64,000 nt of DNA from Bin87 sp963663945 (GCA_963663945.1 OY760687.1:2914001-2978000), one strand, 5' to 3'. Shown: positions 17,677-26,998, counted from the first letter of the stretch. Made by a program: numbers and translations. The notes: a model not told the origin generated them from the letters alone.

Positions 17677-19236
17677 ATGCAATACGACGTGATAATCGTG
17701 GGCGGCGGATCCGCCGGCTCAACCCTCGCCGCCCGCCTGTCCGAAGATCCCGCCCGCTCCGTTCTCCTGCTGGAGGCCGGCCCCGATTACGCTGACTTCG
17801 AGCAGTGGCCCGCCGAAATCCGCGACGGAACCAGCCAGGAGGCTTCCACGCCGGGCGCGGTCTTCAACTGGTCCTACCAGGCCACCGCCACCGAACGCCA
17901 GACCAACCCGATCCAGATCGCGCGCGGGCGAGTGATGGGCGGGTCCGGCGCCGTCAACGGGCAGGTGTTCCTGCGCGGACTTCCCGAGGATTACGACGGC
18001 TGGGCCGCCCAGGCCAATGACCAGTGGGCCTATGGTCACGTCCTCCCCTTCTTCCGCAAGCTGGAATCCGACGCCGACGTGCAGGACGACTTCCACGGAA
18101 GCGACGGCCCGGTGCCGGTGGTTCGCGCCCCGCGCGACGCCTGGCATCCCTTCCAGCACGCCTTTGTGCAGGCCTGCGTGGGTCTCGGCTATTCCGAAGA
18201 TACGGACATGAACCATCCGTCGTCTGCCGGTGTTGGTCCGGCGCCAATGAACAACCCGGCCGGCATCCGCATGAGCTGCGCGCTCGCCTATCTCTCTTCG
18301 GCACGTCATCGCCTGAACCTGACGATCCGGGGAAACGTGTCCGTCCGGCGCGTACTGTTCAACGGACGAACCGCCGTCGGGGTGGAAGCCGAGAGCGGCG
18401 GCGAGGTATTCACGGCATTCGGCAGCGAGATCGTCGTCTGCGCCAGCGGCATAGCGTCGCCGCAACTGCTGATGCTGTCCGGCATCGGCCCGGCCGATCA
18501 TCTGACTGAGCTGGGCATTCCAGTGGTGCAGGACCTCCCCGGCGTCGGCCAGAACCTGCGCGATCACCCGCTGGTGTATGTGGACTCGGAACTGCACCCC
18601 GACCACGTCGCCGCCGATTTCAACGGATCGCGCATCCAGACCCTGCTGCGCTACACCACCGAAGGTTCCGAGTCCCGCAACGACATGCACGTGTACGTAA
18701 ACAACGTGGCATCGGGGCCAAGCCCGTTGGGCAGCGGGCCAGGCGCGGACCGGCCCACCCTGCGCATGACCTGCATCCTGCAGTCAGCGGAGAGCGCCGG
18801 CGTGCTGCGCCTGGCTTCATCCGACCCCAACGACAAGCCTCTCATCGACTATCGCTACCTTCGCAGCGATCGGGACCGGCGGCGGTTGCGCGAAGCCGTC
18901 CGCCTCTGCCGCCGCGTCCTGGGTCAACCCACCTTCACGTCCATCGCCGGCGACCCGGTGTCACCCACGGCTGCAGAAATCGCCTCCGACACCGCTCTGG
19001 ACGACTGGCTCCTGCGCAATGTGTTCACCACCTTCCACACCTCGGGCTCCTGCCGCATGGGGCCGTCCGACGATCCCATGGCCGTGGTCGACCAGTATTG
19101 CCGCGTCCACGGGGTCCACAACCTGCGCGTCGTTGACCTGTCAATCTGCCCCAACGTGGTACGGGCCAACACCAACGCCACCGCCATCATGATCGGTGAG
19201 CGCGCCGCCGGCTGGATCGGCAATAATCAGCCCTGA
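17677..19236 (+). CDS. GMC family FAD-dependent oxidoreductase, second copy
   Basis: This 519-residue paralogue of the protein at 110-1660 has VIIVGGGSAGSTLAARLSED at the N-terminus, MGGSGAVNGQVFLRGLPEDY as the first GMC signature, and TFHTSGSCRMGPSDDP plus VVRANTNATAIMIGERAA at the catalytic C-terminus. It probably oxidises an alcohol with FAD; the substrate is unknown. ATG at 17677 was chosen because the in-frame upstream extension has no homology-like features. The TcuA-like gene diverges from a shared 210-base region. Confidence 0.92.
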   Translation: MQYDVIIVGGGSAGSTLAARLSEDPARSVLLLEAGPDYADFEQWPAEIRDGTSQEASTPGAVFNWSYQATATERQTNPIQIARGRVMGGSGAVNGQVFLRGLPEDYDGWAAQANDQWAYGHVLPFFRKLESDADVQDDFHGSDGPVPVVRAPRDAWHPFQHAFVQACVGLGYSEDTDMNHPSSAGVGPAPMNNPAGIRMSCALAYLSSARHRLNLTIRGNVSVRRVLFNGRTAVGVEAESGGEVFTAFGSEIVVCASGIASPQLLMLSGIGPADHLTELGIPVVQDLPGVGQNLRDHPLVYVDSELHPDHVAADFNGSRIQTLLRYTTEGSESRNDMHVYVNNVASGPSPLGSGPGADRPTLRMTCILQSAESAGVLRLASSDPNDKPLIDYRYLRSDRDRRRLREAVRLCRRVLGQPTFTSIAGDPVSPTAAEIASDTALDDWLLRNVFTTFHTSGSCRMGPSDDPMAVVDQYCRVHGVHNLRVVDLSICPNVVRANTNATAIMIGERAAGWIGNNQP

Positions 19237-19286
19237 CCGCTAGCTATAATTGCCCTCATCCCGACACCACTGCACGGAGTTTCCCC

Positions 19287-20471
19287 ATGCCCATTTCTGA
19301 GTACGTCAGCCGTTCCATGGAAGAGGGCGGCTGGATCCGCCGCATGTTCGAGGTAGGCATCACCCTGAAAGCGCAGTACGGCGACGACAACGTGTTCGAC
19401 CTGTCCCTGGGGAACCCGATCATGGAACCGCCGGCGGAGTTCCACGCCGAACTGCTCCGCATCGCCCAGTCTCCGACCGCCGGCATGCACCGCTACATGC
19501 CCAACGCCGGCTATCCGGAGACGCGGCAGGCCGTCGCCGACACCCTGGCCGCCGAAACCGGCCTGCCCTTCGGCGTCGGCGACATCGTCATGACGTGCGG
19601 TGCGGCCGGCGCGGCCAACGTGGTGCTTCGCGTCATCCTGAACCCCGGCGACGAAGTGGTAATCCTCTCACCCTTCTTTGGCGAGTACGTCTACTACATC
19701 CAGAACCACAACGGCGTCCCCATCATCGTTCCCACCGATGCGGAGTTCGGGCTGGATGTCGCCGCCATCGAAGCCGCCATCACACCGCGCACCCGCGCCG
19801 TGATGCTGAACTCCCCCAACAACCCATCCGGCGTCGTTTATCCCGCCGACGACATAGCAGCGCTGGCAGATGCGATCACGCAGGCCGAGAACAGGTACGG
19901 CTCAGAGATCTTCATCATCAGCGACGAGCCCTACCGCCGCATCATCTACGACGAGCTCACCTACCCGCAGGTGTTTCCCCACTACGAGCGGACCATCGTC
20001 GTCAACTCCCACGCCAAGGATCTGGGGCTACCCGGCGAGCGCATCGGCCACATCGCCATCCACCCCGACTACTCCGGGAAGGCCGAGTTGTTCGACGGCC
20101 TGGTCTTCTGCAACCGCGTCCTGGGCTTCGTCAACGCGCCGGCCCTGATGCAGCATGTCGTCCGCGCCGTGCAGGACGCGTCGGTGGACGTGGGCGAGTA
20201 CCAGCGCAAGCGGGACTTCCTCTACGACCGCCTAACCGGCATGGGCTACTCGGTGGTCAAGCCCCAGGGCGCGTTCTACCTGTTCCCCCGTTCGCCCCTG
20301 GCCGACGACGAGGCATTCGTCGCGGCCCTGCAGGAATACAACGTCCTCGTGGTGCCGGGTAAGGGCTTCGGCACGCCGGGCCACTTCCGCATCTCCTACT
20401 GCCTGGAAGACCGCGTGCTGGAAGGTTCCATGGACGGCTTCGCCCGCGCCGCCGAGCAGTACCTGCGCTAG
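19287..20471 (+). CDS. PLP-dependent aminotransferase class I/II
   Basis: This 394-residue fold-type I aminotransferase has SLGNPIMEPP at the N-terminus, MTCGAAGAANVVLRV in the cofactor phosphate region, NSPNNPSGVVYP with the conserved Asn, ISDEPYRRI with the Asp that holds the pyridine nitrogen, and the Schiff-base lysine in SHAKDLGLPGERIG. The C-terminal Arg that binds the substrate carboxylate is in HFRISYCLE. It follows the GMC gene by 50 bases; a TATAAT at 19245-19250 with a weak -35 may give it its own promoter. The amino donor is not predictable. Confidence 0.9.
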   Translation: MPISEYVSRSMEEGGWIRRMFEVGITLKAQYGDDNVFDLSLGNPIMEPPAEFHAELLRIAQSPTAGMHRYMPNAGYPETRQAVADTLAAETGLPFGVGDIVMTCGAAGAANVVLRVILNPGDEVVILSPFFGEYVYYIQNHNGVPIIVPTDAEFGLDVAAIEAAITPRTRAVMLNSPNNPSGVVYPADDIAALADAITQAENRYGSEIFIISDEPYRRIIYDELTYPQVFPHYERTIVVNSHAKDLGLPGERIGHIAIHPDYSGKAELFDGLVFCNRVLGFVNAPALMQHVVRAVQDASVDVGEYQRKRDFLYDRLTGMGYSVVKPQGAFYLFPRSPLADDEAFVAALQEYNVLVVPGKGFGTPGHFRISYCLEDRVLEGSMDGFARAAEQYLR

Positions 20472-21073
20472 CCGTTTCGCTGGATCGCGCCCCGTATCCG
20501 AGCGAATATCGGTCCCAGGTCGATTGCAACTCCGGGCATGGCCTCAGAAGTCAAAATGTCATCAGAGCCGTGAACCCTGGAAAGCCTCATGGAACGCCCG
20601 TCACCGACGTAATGAGCGATCGATTCGGCATCCAGATCAACCGCGAGCATTTCGCTGACGCTGCTGCGAGCATATACGGGCAGCTTGACTTCCAAATCGC
20701 GGCGGCGAGTGGAATCGGAAAGGACTTCGACCACTACGTCAGGCGCACCGTGGATGCCGTGATTGTCATCATCGAAGATATGAAGCCGATCTTTGGATAC
20801 GAACAATACATCAGGTTGAAAAGTGTTGTGCTCGTCGATGGCCACATCGTAGGGCGAGACTCGCGTCTCGCCGATGTCCAGCGCATCTGTTTGTAAAGTG
20901 AGCTGGATGTAAAATCGTCCCGTGAACACTTGATGCGGGTCATTGGGCCCGGCCATTGTGGCGAGTTCTCCCTCAATAAGTTGGTGCCGCACACCCCGGT
21001 GTGACGGCGGCGTGCGGGCCATGTAATCGGCTCCGGTCATTTTGGTCGCCGGTTTTGCGTTGGGCTGCGTCAT
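20468..21073 (-). CDS. Uma2 family (DUF820, PD-(D/E)XK nuclease-like) protein
   Basis: This 201-residue protein is of the Uma2 family, a restriction-endonuclease-like fold that is abundant in cyanobacteria and Chloroflexota and of unknown biological role. Motifs are HQLIEGELATMAGPND near the start, FQPDVLFVS carrying the core Asp, and PDVVVEVLSDSTRRRDLEVKLPVYA with the acidic-X-Lys pattern of PD-(D/E)XK enzymes. ATG at 21073 has GGAGG upstream. Its end overlaps the convergent aminotransferase stop by four bases. A second Uma2 gene is at 59938. Confidence 0.85.
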   Translation of the reverse strand: MTQPNAKPATKMTGADYMARTPPSHRGVRHQLIEGELATMAGPNDPHQVFTGRFYIQLTLQTDALDIGETRVSPYDVAIDEHNTFQPDVLFVSKDRLHIFDDDNHGIHGAPDVVVEVLSDSTRRRDLEVKLPVYARSSVSEMLAVDLDAESIAHYVGDGRSMRLSRVHGSDDILTSEAMPGVAIDLGPIFARIRGAIQRNG

Positions 21074-21093
21074 AGCCTCGCCTCCGTGCCCGC

Positions 21094-22227
21094 TTATGGC
21101 CAACCGCCGTTGGCATCCCGCGAGGGCAGGCGCACCGTGGCGTTGCCCCGCGTCGTCACCTGCTGGCGCTGGTTTTCACCCCAAATGTCCATGTCCACCA
21201 GGTACTCGCCGTCCTCGACCCGCTTGCCCGTAACCTTGCCCTTGCACCAAGTGGTGTCACCGACCACGTTGAACCGACGCAGTTCCACGTGCATCCGCTT
21301 CAGGAACCCGTCGTCCCCCATCCAGTTGGTCAGCAGGTTGCCCATCCAGCAGCAGCGCTGGCACCCGTAGTCGTAGGCCCCGGGCAGTCCCGCCGACTCC
21401 GCCGCCTCCTGGATGTCGTGGACGCGGATGATGGCCTCCTGCGCCCCCGTGTTCGGGTCGGTGAACCCCCACGAAGGGTGCCGCAGCATCTCCCGCAGTT
21501 GGATGCCGTGGCTGATGCCGCCGATGCAACCGGCCACGAACGCGGTGATGTCGCCGTGGCTGAGCGGCCCTTTCACCACCGGAGTCAACTCGTCGCCGAT
21601 CTGCACGTCCTCGAACCATCGGGGGTTGTTGCCCCGGATCTCCTCATTGAGAATCGCGTTGTGGATGGCCTCCAATTCTTCCCGCGAGTACTGGTAGGGC
21701 TCGAAGCTGTACTTCTGCCGTTCGCGGGCCGCGCTGCGCTCCGCCCTCACCTGCCAGCCCTTGGTCTTGGCGATCATCTCCCCGCGCTGGTTGTAGTAGT
21801 CGGTGACGCTGGACTGGATCACGATGCGCCCGGCAAACTCGCTTTCCTTCTCCTCCAGCCCGGTGAACTGCTCCTGCACACTGATCTCGTCGCCCAGGTA
21901 GATCGGCCGGAACCATTCCCAGTCGTTGCCCGCGTGGAACCCGTGGACGCCGGGCAACCCGCCAGTGCGGCCTGAGCACCAGTAAACGCTGTACAGGAAG
22001 CACGGCGGCGCGATGATCGTGCCGTACTTGCTGGTCTGGGCGTAGGAGCGGTCCCAGTACAGGGGGTTAGTGTCACCGATACCCTGGCAGAAGTGCCGGA
22101 TGGCGCTGCGGGAGGCGTCCTCGTTGAACAGTCCCACGCCGTACTGCCGAGGCCGGTTGAACGTGCCCAGCCGTCCGCGCAATCGATCCAGCCCTTCCTC
22201 TGTGATCCGTCCCGATTCCAGAACCAT
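21094..22227 (-). CDS. MaoC-like acyl dehydratase (FAS1-like dehydratase domain)
   Basis: This 377-residue protein has two hot-dog folds. The N-terminal one (residues 1-165) contains FCQGIGDTNPLYWD and GTIIAPPCFLYSVY, the FAS1/MaoC-like hydratase pattern. The C-terminal one (about 205-360) starts VQIGDELTPVVKGPLSHGDITAFVAG. It probably hydrates or dehydrates an acyl-CoA. It is upstream of Uma2 by 20 bases and downstream of ATP sulfurylase by 51 bases on the same strand, with an enoyl-CoA hydratase beyond, in keeping with acyl-CoA catabolism. Confidence 0.85.
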   Translation of the reverse strand: MVLESGRITEEGLDRLRGRLGTFNRPRQYGVGLFNEDASRSAIRHFCQGIGDTNPLYWDRSYAQTSKYGTIIAPPCFLYSVYWCSGRTGGLPGVHGFHAGNDWEWFRPIYLGDEISVQEQFTGLEEKESEFAGRIVIQSSVTDYYNQRGEMIAKTKGWQVRAERSAARERQKYSFEPYQYSREELEAIHNAILNEEIRGNNPRWFEDVQIGDELTPVVKGPLSHGDITAFVAGCIGGISHGIQLREMLRHPSWGFTDPNTGAQEAIIRVHDIQEAAESAGLPGAYDYGCQRCCWMGNLLTNWMGDDGFLKRMHVELRRFNVVGDTTWCKGKVTGKRVEDGEYLVDMDIWGENQRQQVTTRGNATVRLPSRDANGGWP

Positions 22228-22278
22228 GTTGGGATGTCCTCCAGGTGTGGTTTGTGGCGCCGCCGGCCGTTCGGACGC

Positions 22279-23520
22279 CTACGGGGCCTCCGGCACCGTG
22301 AGCACCGGCGTTCGCTGGCTCAGGTACTGCTCCGTGACGAAGGGCGACCCGAACCCGTATTGCTCGGCGCACTGGCGCACCACCTCCAGGGTCTCGGCGC
22401 GCAGCGTCTGCGGCGCCGGCTCCGTGCCTCCGGAAATGATGCTCCGGATCAGCCGGCCGGCCAGGTCCTGCTTGGTGTCCGGGTGCCCGCAGATGCCCTC
22501 GTAGGCCACGCCACCGCAGGTGGGGCAGTACCACCACTCCAGGGTGAGCACCGAGCGGATGCCCAGGTCGGGCAGTTCGTCAAAGATCTCGTGCGCCGCG
22601 TACCGCCCATAGTAGTCGCCGACGCCGGCGTGGTCCCGGCCGAACATGTGGTGCGTGCAGCCCAGGTTCTTGCGCACCAGGGCGTGGAACACCGCCTCGC
22701 GTGGCCCGGCGTAGCGCATATCCCACAGCAGCGCGGTGGTGCGGTGGATCTCATCGCGGAAAAACCCGTGCGTGCGCAGGTTCTCGTGGGCCAGCACAAT
22801 GGCTTCGTCGATGTAGTCGCCCTCTTTCTTCTCGCCGATCACCGCGCTCACCAGCACGCCGTCGGCCTGGGCCTCCATGAAAGCGCCCTTCATCAGGTAC
22901 TCGTGGCCGGAGTGGGGAACGTTCCGGGTCTGGTGAGCCACGGCGCGCTGCCATCCCACGGTTCCCAGTTCAGCTCGCAGCTGCGCCGGCGTCCGCCAGA
23001 ACCGGTCAAAGGGCGGATTGATCATGGGCTCGCACACCAGCGTGATGTCCCCGGCCACGAAGCGGTCCGCATATCCCAGCGTGCGCTGCACCCCGGGGTG
23101 CTCCGGGTCGGTGGTCGTGTACACCTGCCGCGCCATCTCGGTCAGGTCAACCGCGAATATCTCCGACACGTCCAGCGTGGCCAGCGGATTGCCGCCGTGG
23201 GTCAGCAGCACTGTATCTCCGACGGATACTCCGGCGTTTGCCAACTCAGTCTGCGCGACGTCCAGGACGATCGGAATCGGCCAAACATACCCGTTGGTCA
23301 ACCGCATCGTCTCGGACACCGCCGCGACGTCGGCGCTGCCCATGAACCCGGTCAGCGGTGAGAAGAATCCGTGCGCGATGTTCACGCACTCGTGAACGAT
23401 CTGCTCCCGCACCTCGATGGTCGGTAGCCCGGCGACCTCGCTGACGCTGTTCAACGGATGTACCCGCTGTACAAGGACACCACCGTGCGGCGAGAGGCTG
23501 TTGTCAACATTCATAGTCAT
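22279..23520 (-). CDS. sat: sulfate adenylyltransferase (ATP sulfurylase)
   Basis: Sat interconverts sulfate plus ATP with APS plus pyrophosphate. The homo-oligomeric ATP sulfurylase signatures are clear: QTRNVPHSGHEYL (residues 197-209, active-site QTRN and the HXGH pair), LVSAVIGEKKEGDY and GRDHAGVGDYYGRYAA. A cysteine group (CPTCGG, then CGHPD) near residue 335 could bind zinc, as in the dissimilatory/bacterial type. ATG at 23520 is used; the 38 residues upstream are not conserved. No aprAB, dsr, cysC or cysH gene is beside it, so its direction (assimilation or sulfite oxidation) is undetermined. Confidence 0.93.
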   Translation of the reverse strand: MTMNVDNSLSPHGGVLVQRVHPLNSVSEVAGLPTIEVREQIVHECVNIAHGFFSPLTGFMGSADVAAVSETMRLTNGYVWPIPIVLDVAQTELANAGVSVGDTVLLTHGGNPLATLDVSEIFAVDLTEMARQVYTTTDPEHPGVQRTLGYADRFVAGDITLVCEPMINPPFDRFWRTPAQLRAELGTVGWQRAVAHQTRNVPHSGHEYLMKGAFMEAQADGVLVSAVIGEKKEGDYIDEAIVLAHENLRTHGFFRDEIHRTTALLWDMRYAGPREAVFHALVRKNLGCTHHMFGRDHAGVGDYYGRYAAHEIFDELPDLGIRSVLTLEWWYCPTCGGVAYEGICGHPDTKQDLAGRLIRSIISGGTEPAPQTLRAETLEVVRQCAEQYGFGSPFVTEQYLSQRTPVLTVPEAP

Positions 23521-23640
23521 CACGCCCGCAATTCTACCATCGCCCTTGTCGTCGCAGCGATTTGCCGCAGCAGCAAACCTCAACACTCGATTAGGGGTTG
23601 CCTGAACCGACAAGCCTCGCCGGACGCCATGCAAATGTTT

Positions 23641-23661
23641 GGGGCGCCACTTGGACGCCCC
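23641..23661. terminator. GGGGCG/CGCCCC hairpin after the enoyl-CoA hydratase
   Basis: GGGGCG (23641-23646) pairs with CGCCCC (23656-23661) just past the minus-strand stop at 23665. On the minus strand the stem is followed by AAACATTTG rather than a long U run. It likely separates this gene from sat. Confidence 0.5.
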
Positions 23662-23664
23662 GGT

Positions 23665-24489
23665 CTAGCTGTCGCGATATTCGGCGGACCGTTTTTGTCG
23701 GAACGCCGCCACGCCTTCCACGTGGTCCTGCGATGTGAGCGTGATCGTCTCGCCGGCAGCGGCCATTTTCATGGCGGTTTCCAGATCGAATTCCAGCCCC
23801 TTGTACAGCATGAGCTTGGACAGCCGGATTGCGATGGGCGGGCCGGCGGCGATCTTCCGGGCCAGTTCCATCGTGGTTTCTTCCAGCTCATCCTCGTCGA
23901 CCAGCCGATTCAAGAATCCCAGGCGATGCGCTTCCTCGGCCTCCAGGAAATCGCCGGTGAACAGCATCTCCGCCGCGCGACCCAGGCTGCCCAGAGTGCG
24001 CGGGTACAGCCAGGTCCCGCCGAACCCCGGGAACAGTCCGATCCGGACGTACGCGGACATGAACCGCGACCTCACGGTGCCGGTGCGGATGTCGCACGCG
24101 CACGCCAGATCCAGTCCCGCCCCGGTGGCAACGCCATTCACCATGGCGATCACCGGCTTTTCGCACCTCTGCACTCCCAGGATCATGTCCTGGGCCAGCT
24201 TGAAGCTCCGCCGCACCTGGTCCGCGTTGCCCGATGTCCACCCGCTGCCTTCTCCATTGGCGGAACCGCCCAGCTGGTTCATATCGCCGCCAGCACAAAA
24301 CGCTCGGCCGGCGCCGGTGATGATCACCACTCGCGTATCGGGGTCAGCGTCGGCCTTTGCCACAGCGTCGGCGATCTCCACCTGCATCTGATCGTTCAGG
24401 GCGTTCAGGCGGTCCGGGCGGTTCAACGTGATCCGCGTGATGCAACTGTCGCGGTCAGCTTCGTAGAGAATGAGTTCGTAGTCGGGCAT
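23665..24489 (-). CDS. enoyl-CoA hydratase/isomerase (crotonase family)
   Basis: This 274-residue crotonase-fold protein has ITLNRPDRLNALND for acyl-CoA binding, AFCAGGDMNQLG as the first oxyanion-hole loop and VNGVATGAGLDLACACDIR as the second. The usual second catalytic Glu position reads FPGFGGTWLYPR, so one of the two hydratase glutamates may be replaced by Gly, and isomerase or other crotonase activity is possible. ATG at 24489 has GGAGGAAA upstream. It lies in an acyl-CoA and sulfur gene block on the minus strand. Confidence 0.9.
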   Translation of the reverse strand: MPDYELILYEADRDSCITRITLNRPDRLNALNDQMQVEIADAVAKADADPDTRVVIITGAGRAFCAGGDMNQLGGSANGEGSGWTSGNADQVRRSFKLAQDMILGVQRCEKPVIAMVNGVATGAGLDLACACDIRTGTVRSRFMSAYVRIGLFPGFGGTWLYPRTLGSLGRAAEMLFTGDFLEAEEAHRLGFLNRLVDEDELEETTMELARKIAAGPPIAIRLSKLMLYKGLEFDLETAMKMAAAGETITLTSQDHVEGVAAFRQKRSAEYRDS

Positions 24490-24906
24490 AAAATCGTTTC
24501 CTCCAATGTCAAACAATTAATTCTAGCACGGGAAGCCGACGAATCCGTCCGCGCCCGATTCCGTTATAATGCCGCCAAATTTCGGTCGCATGCACCGCCT
24601 TCAACGTCGATGTTGACCAATGTGGAAGCGATATTCGTCTCATCGCCGCGTGCCCATGCGGCCCCAGACCACCGCAGGCTGTGTCAAGGCTTCGGGAAGC
24701 GTCGGCTGGGATCGATGCTGAAGAAAACCGTACGGTCCAGCAACACGTACATCCTCGGCTGGAGCGACCGGAAACCTTGAACAAACAATCGTCGCCGGGA
24801 TTCGGTCAGGCAGCACAATCGTCTGCCGGTCCGCCAAATCATGACAGCCGAATAGGCTAACCGGCCATCACTAGCACACACGCGAGTGATATGTATAATT
24901 CGACCA
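24490..24906. other. 417-base intergenic region between divergent genes
   Basis: It separates the enoyl-CoA hydratase (minus) from the NYN nuclease (plus). A TATAAT at 24565-24570 lacks a recognisable -35 box. A short frame at 24610-24780 (57 codons) has no ribosome-binding site or recognisable motif. The only well-placed element is the TATAAT at 24894-24899. Confidence 0.6.
24894..24899 (+). promoter_or_regulatory. -10 box implying a leaderless NYN-domain mRNA
   Basis: A perfect TATAAT ends seven bases before the A of the ATG at 24907, so transcription would start at or next to the start codon. No -35 consensus is evident. No Shine-Dalgarno sequence precedes the ATG, which fits leaderless translation. 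Confidence 0.45.
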
Positions 24907-25806
24907 ATGACTTCACATGGAGGTGCCCAGTTGGAAGAATCGTCTAATGGAGTATTAATCGCCATCGATTGGGAAAACATACGTCGCGGGGCTCAACTCT
25001 ATCAGAAAAGCATATCCCCTCAAGCGTTGTACGAAGCCATGACTAAAGTGGGACAAGTATTTGGGGAAGTATTGGGCGGGAAGGCATTTGGCGACTGGAG
25101 TCTCCGACCTGACGACGGCACCGCGTTCACACAAGCAGGCATAACTCTATATCACGCGCCCCGCACCATGGCCGGCAAGGACCGCAGCGACCCTTCCATA
25201 CTGCTCGAAGTGTACGACTGGCTGCGCGATCGCGACGACTGTAGCGTGGTTATTCTTGGCTCTGGCGATTCCGACTATCAGGTGCTGGTCGACCGCGCCC
25301 GCGGCATGGGCCGCCGCGTGATCTTGTGCGCTTTCAGCCAGTCCGTCGCCCGCGATATGCTCGCCGTGGCGCCGCTGTTCCCGCTGGAAGCCGAACTGGG
25401 ATTCCAGCTGGCTGAACACGGTGATATCGATATCCAATTGCCCACTCCGGAGGAGCAGGCGGAAGCGGCCCAGGATGTGCTCCAGATCTTCGTCCGTGAA
25501 ATGAGCAAGCTGGAATCCCGCATGAACTTCGTGGGATACAGTATGCTGTGCAACCAGTGGATGCTCGACTGGGGCATCGCGTGGAACGAATTCGAATGCC
25601 GCCGGCTGGTTGAAGATTGGCTGTACGAGGGTATCATTGAACGGCACGATGTCCCCAATCCCAACAATCCACAGTTCCCCACTTCGGCGGTGCGGCTGAT
25701 GCGAGCCAGCGAACCGGTTCGCGACGCGTTGGGATTGAACCGGCCGGCCATTTCCAACCCGGTGGTCGCCTCCGTCGAGGACCAGCACTATCACAACCCG
25801 GAGTAA
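24907..25806 (+). CDS. NYN/PIN-like nuclease domain protein with C-terminal winged helix
   Basis: This 299-residue protein belongs to the LabA/NYN branch of PIN nucleases. The first acidic strand is VLIAIDWENIRRGA (Asp and Glu), then GITLYHAPR, and the second acidic cluster SVVILGSGDSDYQVLV followed by GRRVILCAF. The C-terminal 110 residues (SMLCNQWMLDWGIAWNEFECRRLVEDWLYEGII in outline) look like a winged helix that could position RNA. It probably acts on RNA. Threonine synthase starts four bases after its stop, so they are translationally linked. Confidence 0.83.
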   Translation: MTSHGGAQLEESSNGVLIAIDWENIRRGAQLYQKSISPQALYEAMTKVGQVFGEVLGGKAFGDWSLRPDDGTAFTQAGITLYHAPRTMAGKDRSDPSILLEVYDWLRDRDDCSVVILGSGDSDYQVLVDRARGMGRRVILCAFSQSVARDMLAVAPLFPLEAELGFQLAEHGDIDIQLPTPEEQAEAAQDVLQIFVREMSKLESRMNFVGYSMLCNQWMLDWGIAWNEFECRRLVEDWLYEGIIERHDVPNPNNPQFPTSAVRLMRASEPVRDALGLNRPAISNPVVASVEDQHYHNPE

Positions 25807-25810
25807 ACGG

Positions 25811-26998
25811 ATGACCTCCTTCAGTTACATTGACCATCTCGAGTGCACCATCTGCGGCAAGGAATACCCGTACGACGGGCTGGCTACCATCAGCGAATGC
25901 TGCGGCAAGGTCCTGTTCGTCCGGTACGACCTGCCCCGCCTGCGGCGCGAGGTGCAGCGCTCGGTGTTCGACGGCCGGCCGGCGAATATGTGGCGGTACA
26001 ACGAACTGCTCCCGGTTACCGACCCCGATGAAATCATCACCCTTGGTGAAGGCGGCACTCCGCTCCTGGACGCCGCCACGCTGGCCCGCCAGGTCGGCAT
26101 CCGACGGCTCCTCATCAAAGAGGAAGGCCTCAATCCCACCGGCACCTTCAAGGCTCGTGGCATCTCCGCCGCGGTGTCCAAGGCCGTCGAAGTCGGCGCC
26201 CGCGGGTTCACCATGCCCTCAGCGGGGAACGCCGCCGGAGCCGCAGCCGCCTACTGCGCCCGCGCCGGCACCCCCGTCAAGGTCTTCATGCCCCAGGACG
26301 CCCCATCGTCCAACAAGAAGGAATCCATCGTCGCCGGCTCTGAACTCAACCTCGTCGATGGCCTGATCAGCGACGCCGGCCGCATCGCCGTTTCCGTGGC
26401 CGCCGAACAGGGCCTGTTCGACCTGTCCACCCTCAAGGAGCCGTGCCGCGCTGAGGGCAAAAAGACCATGGGTCTGGAAATCGCCCACCAGCTGGGCTGG
26501 CGCATGCCCGATGCCATCGTGTACCCCACCGGGGGCGGAACCGGGATCATCGGCATGCACAAGGGATTCCAGGAACTGCTGGAGCTGGGCTGGATCGAGG
26601 GCAAACTGCCCCGGTTCTACGCCGTGCAGGCTGACGGCTGCCAGCCCATCGTCAAGGCCTGGAACGATGGAACCGACACCGCCGACCCGTGGCCCAACGC
26701 CACCACCAAGGCCGACGGTCTCCGCGTGCCGGGGCCCTTCGCCGACTACCTGATCCTGCAGGCGCTGCGCGAAACCGGGGGCGGCGCCCTGGCAGTCAGT
26801 GACGAAGACATGATCGAGGCCATGTACACGCTCGCCACCACCGAGGGAGTTATCGCTTGCCCCGAGGGCGCGGCAACGTTGTTGGGCCTTCAGCGGCTCA
26901 TGGCCGACGGCAGCATCGGCGCCGACGAGGAGGTGGTGCTGCTGAACACCGGTTCCGGCTACAAGTACCTCGACCTGCTGCGCGGTCCCGGCGAATAA
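25811..26998 (+). CDS. thrC: threonine synthase
   Basis: This PLP enzyme converts O-phosphohomoserine to threonine. The 395-residue protein begins with a zinc-ribbon-like segment (CTICGKEYP, ECCGK) and then shows the fold-type II core: GEGGTPLLDA, the cofactor lysine in NPTGTFKARG, PSAGNAAGAAAAYCARAG and the Gly-rich YPTGGGTGIIGMHKG phosphate loop. The N-terminal cysteines are common in this bacterial/archaeal-type threonine synthase. It is four bases downstream of the NYN gene. Confidence 0.92.
   Translation: MTSFSYIDHLECTICGKEYPYDGLATISECCGKVLFVRYDLPRLRREVQRSVFDGRPANMWRYNELLPVTDPDEIITLGEGGTPLLDAATLARQVGIRRLLIKEEGLNPTGTFKARGISAAVSKAVEVGARGFTMPSAGNAAGAAAAYCARAGTPVKVFMPQDAPSSNKKESIVAGSELNLVDGLISDAGRIAVSVAAEQGLFDLSTLKEPCRAEGKKTMGLEIAHQLGWRMPDAIVYPTGGGTGIIGMHKGFQELLELGWIEGKLPRFYAVQADGCQPIVKAWNDGTDTADPWPNATTKADGLRVPGPFADYLILQALRETGGGALAVSDEDMIEAMYTLATTEGVIACPEGAATLLGLQRLMADGSIGADEEVVLLNTGSGYKYLDLLRGPGE

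Noticed and set aside
23458..24780. 440-codon plus-strand open frame
   Set aside because: It mostly mirrors the enoyl-CoA hydratase; the last 57 codons (24610-24780) have no initiation signal.
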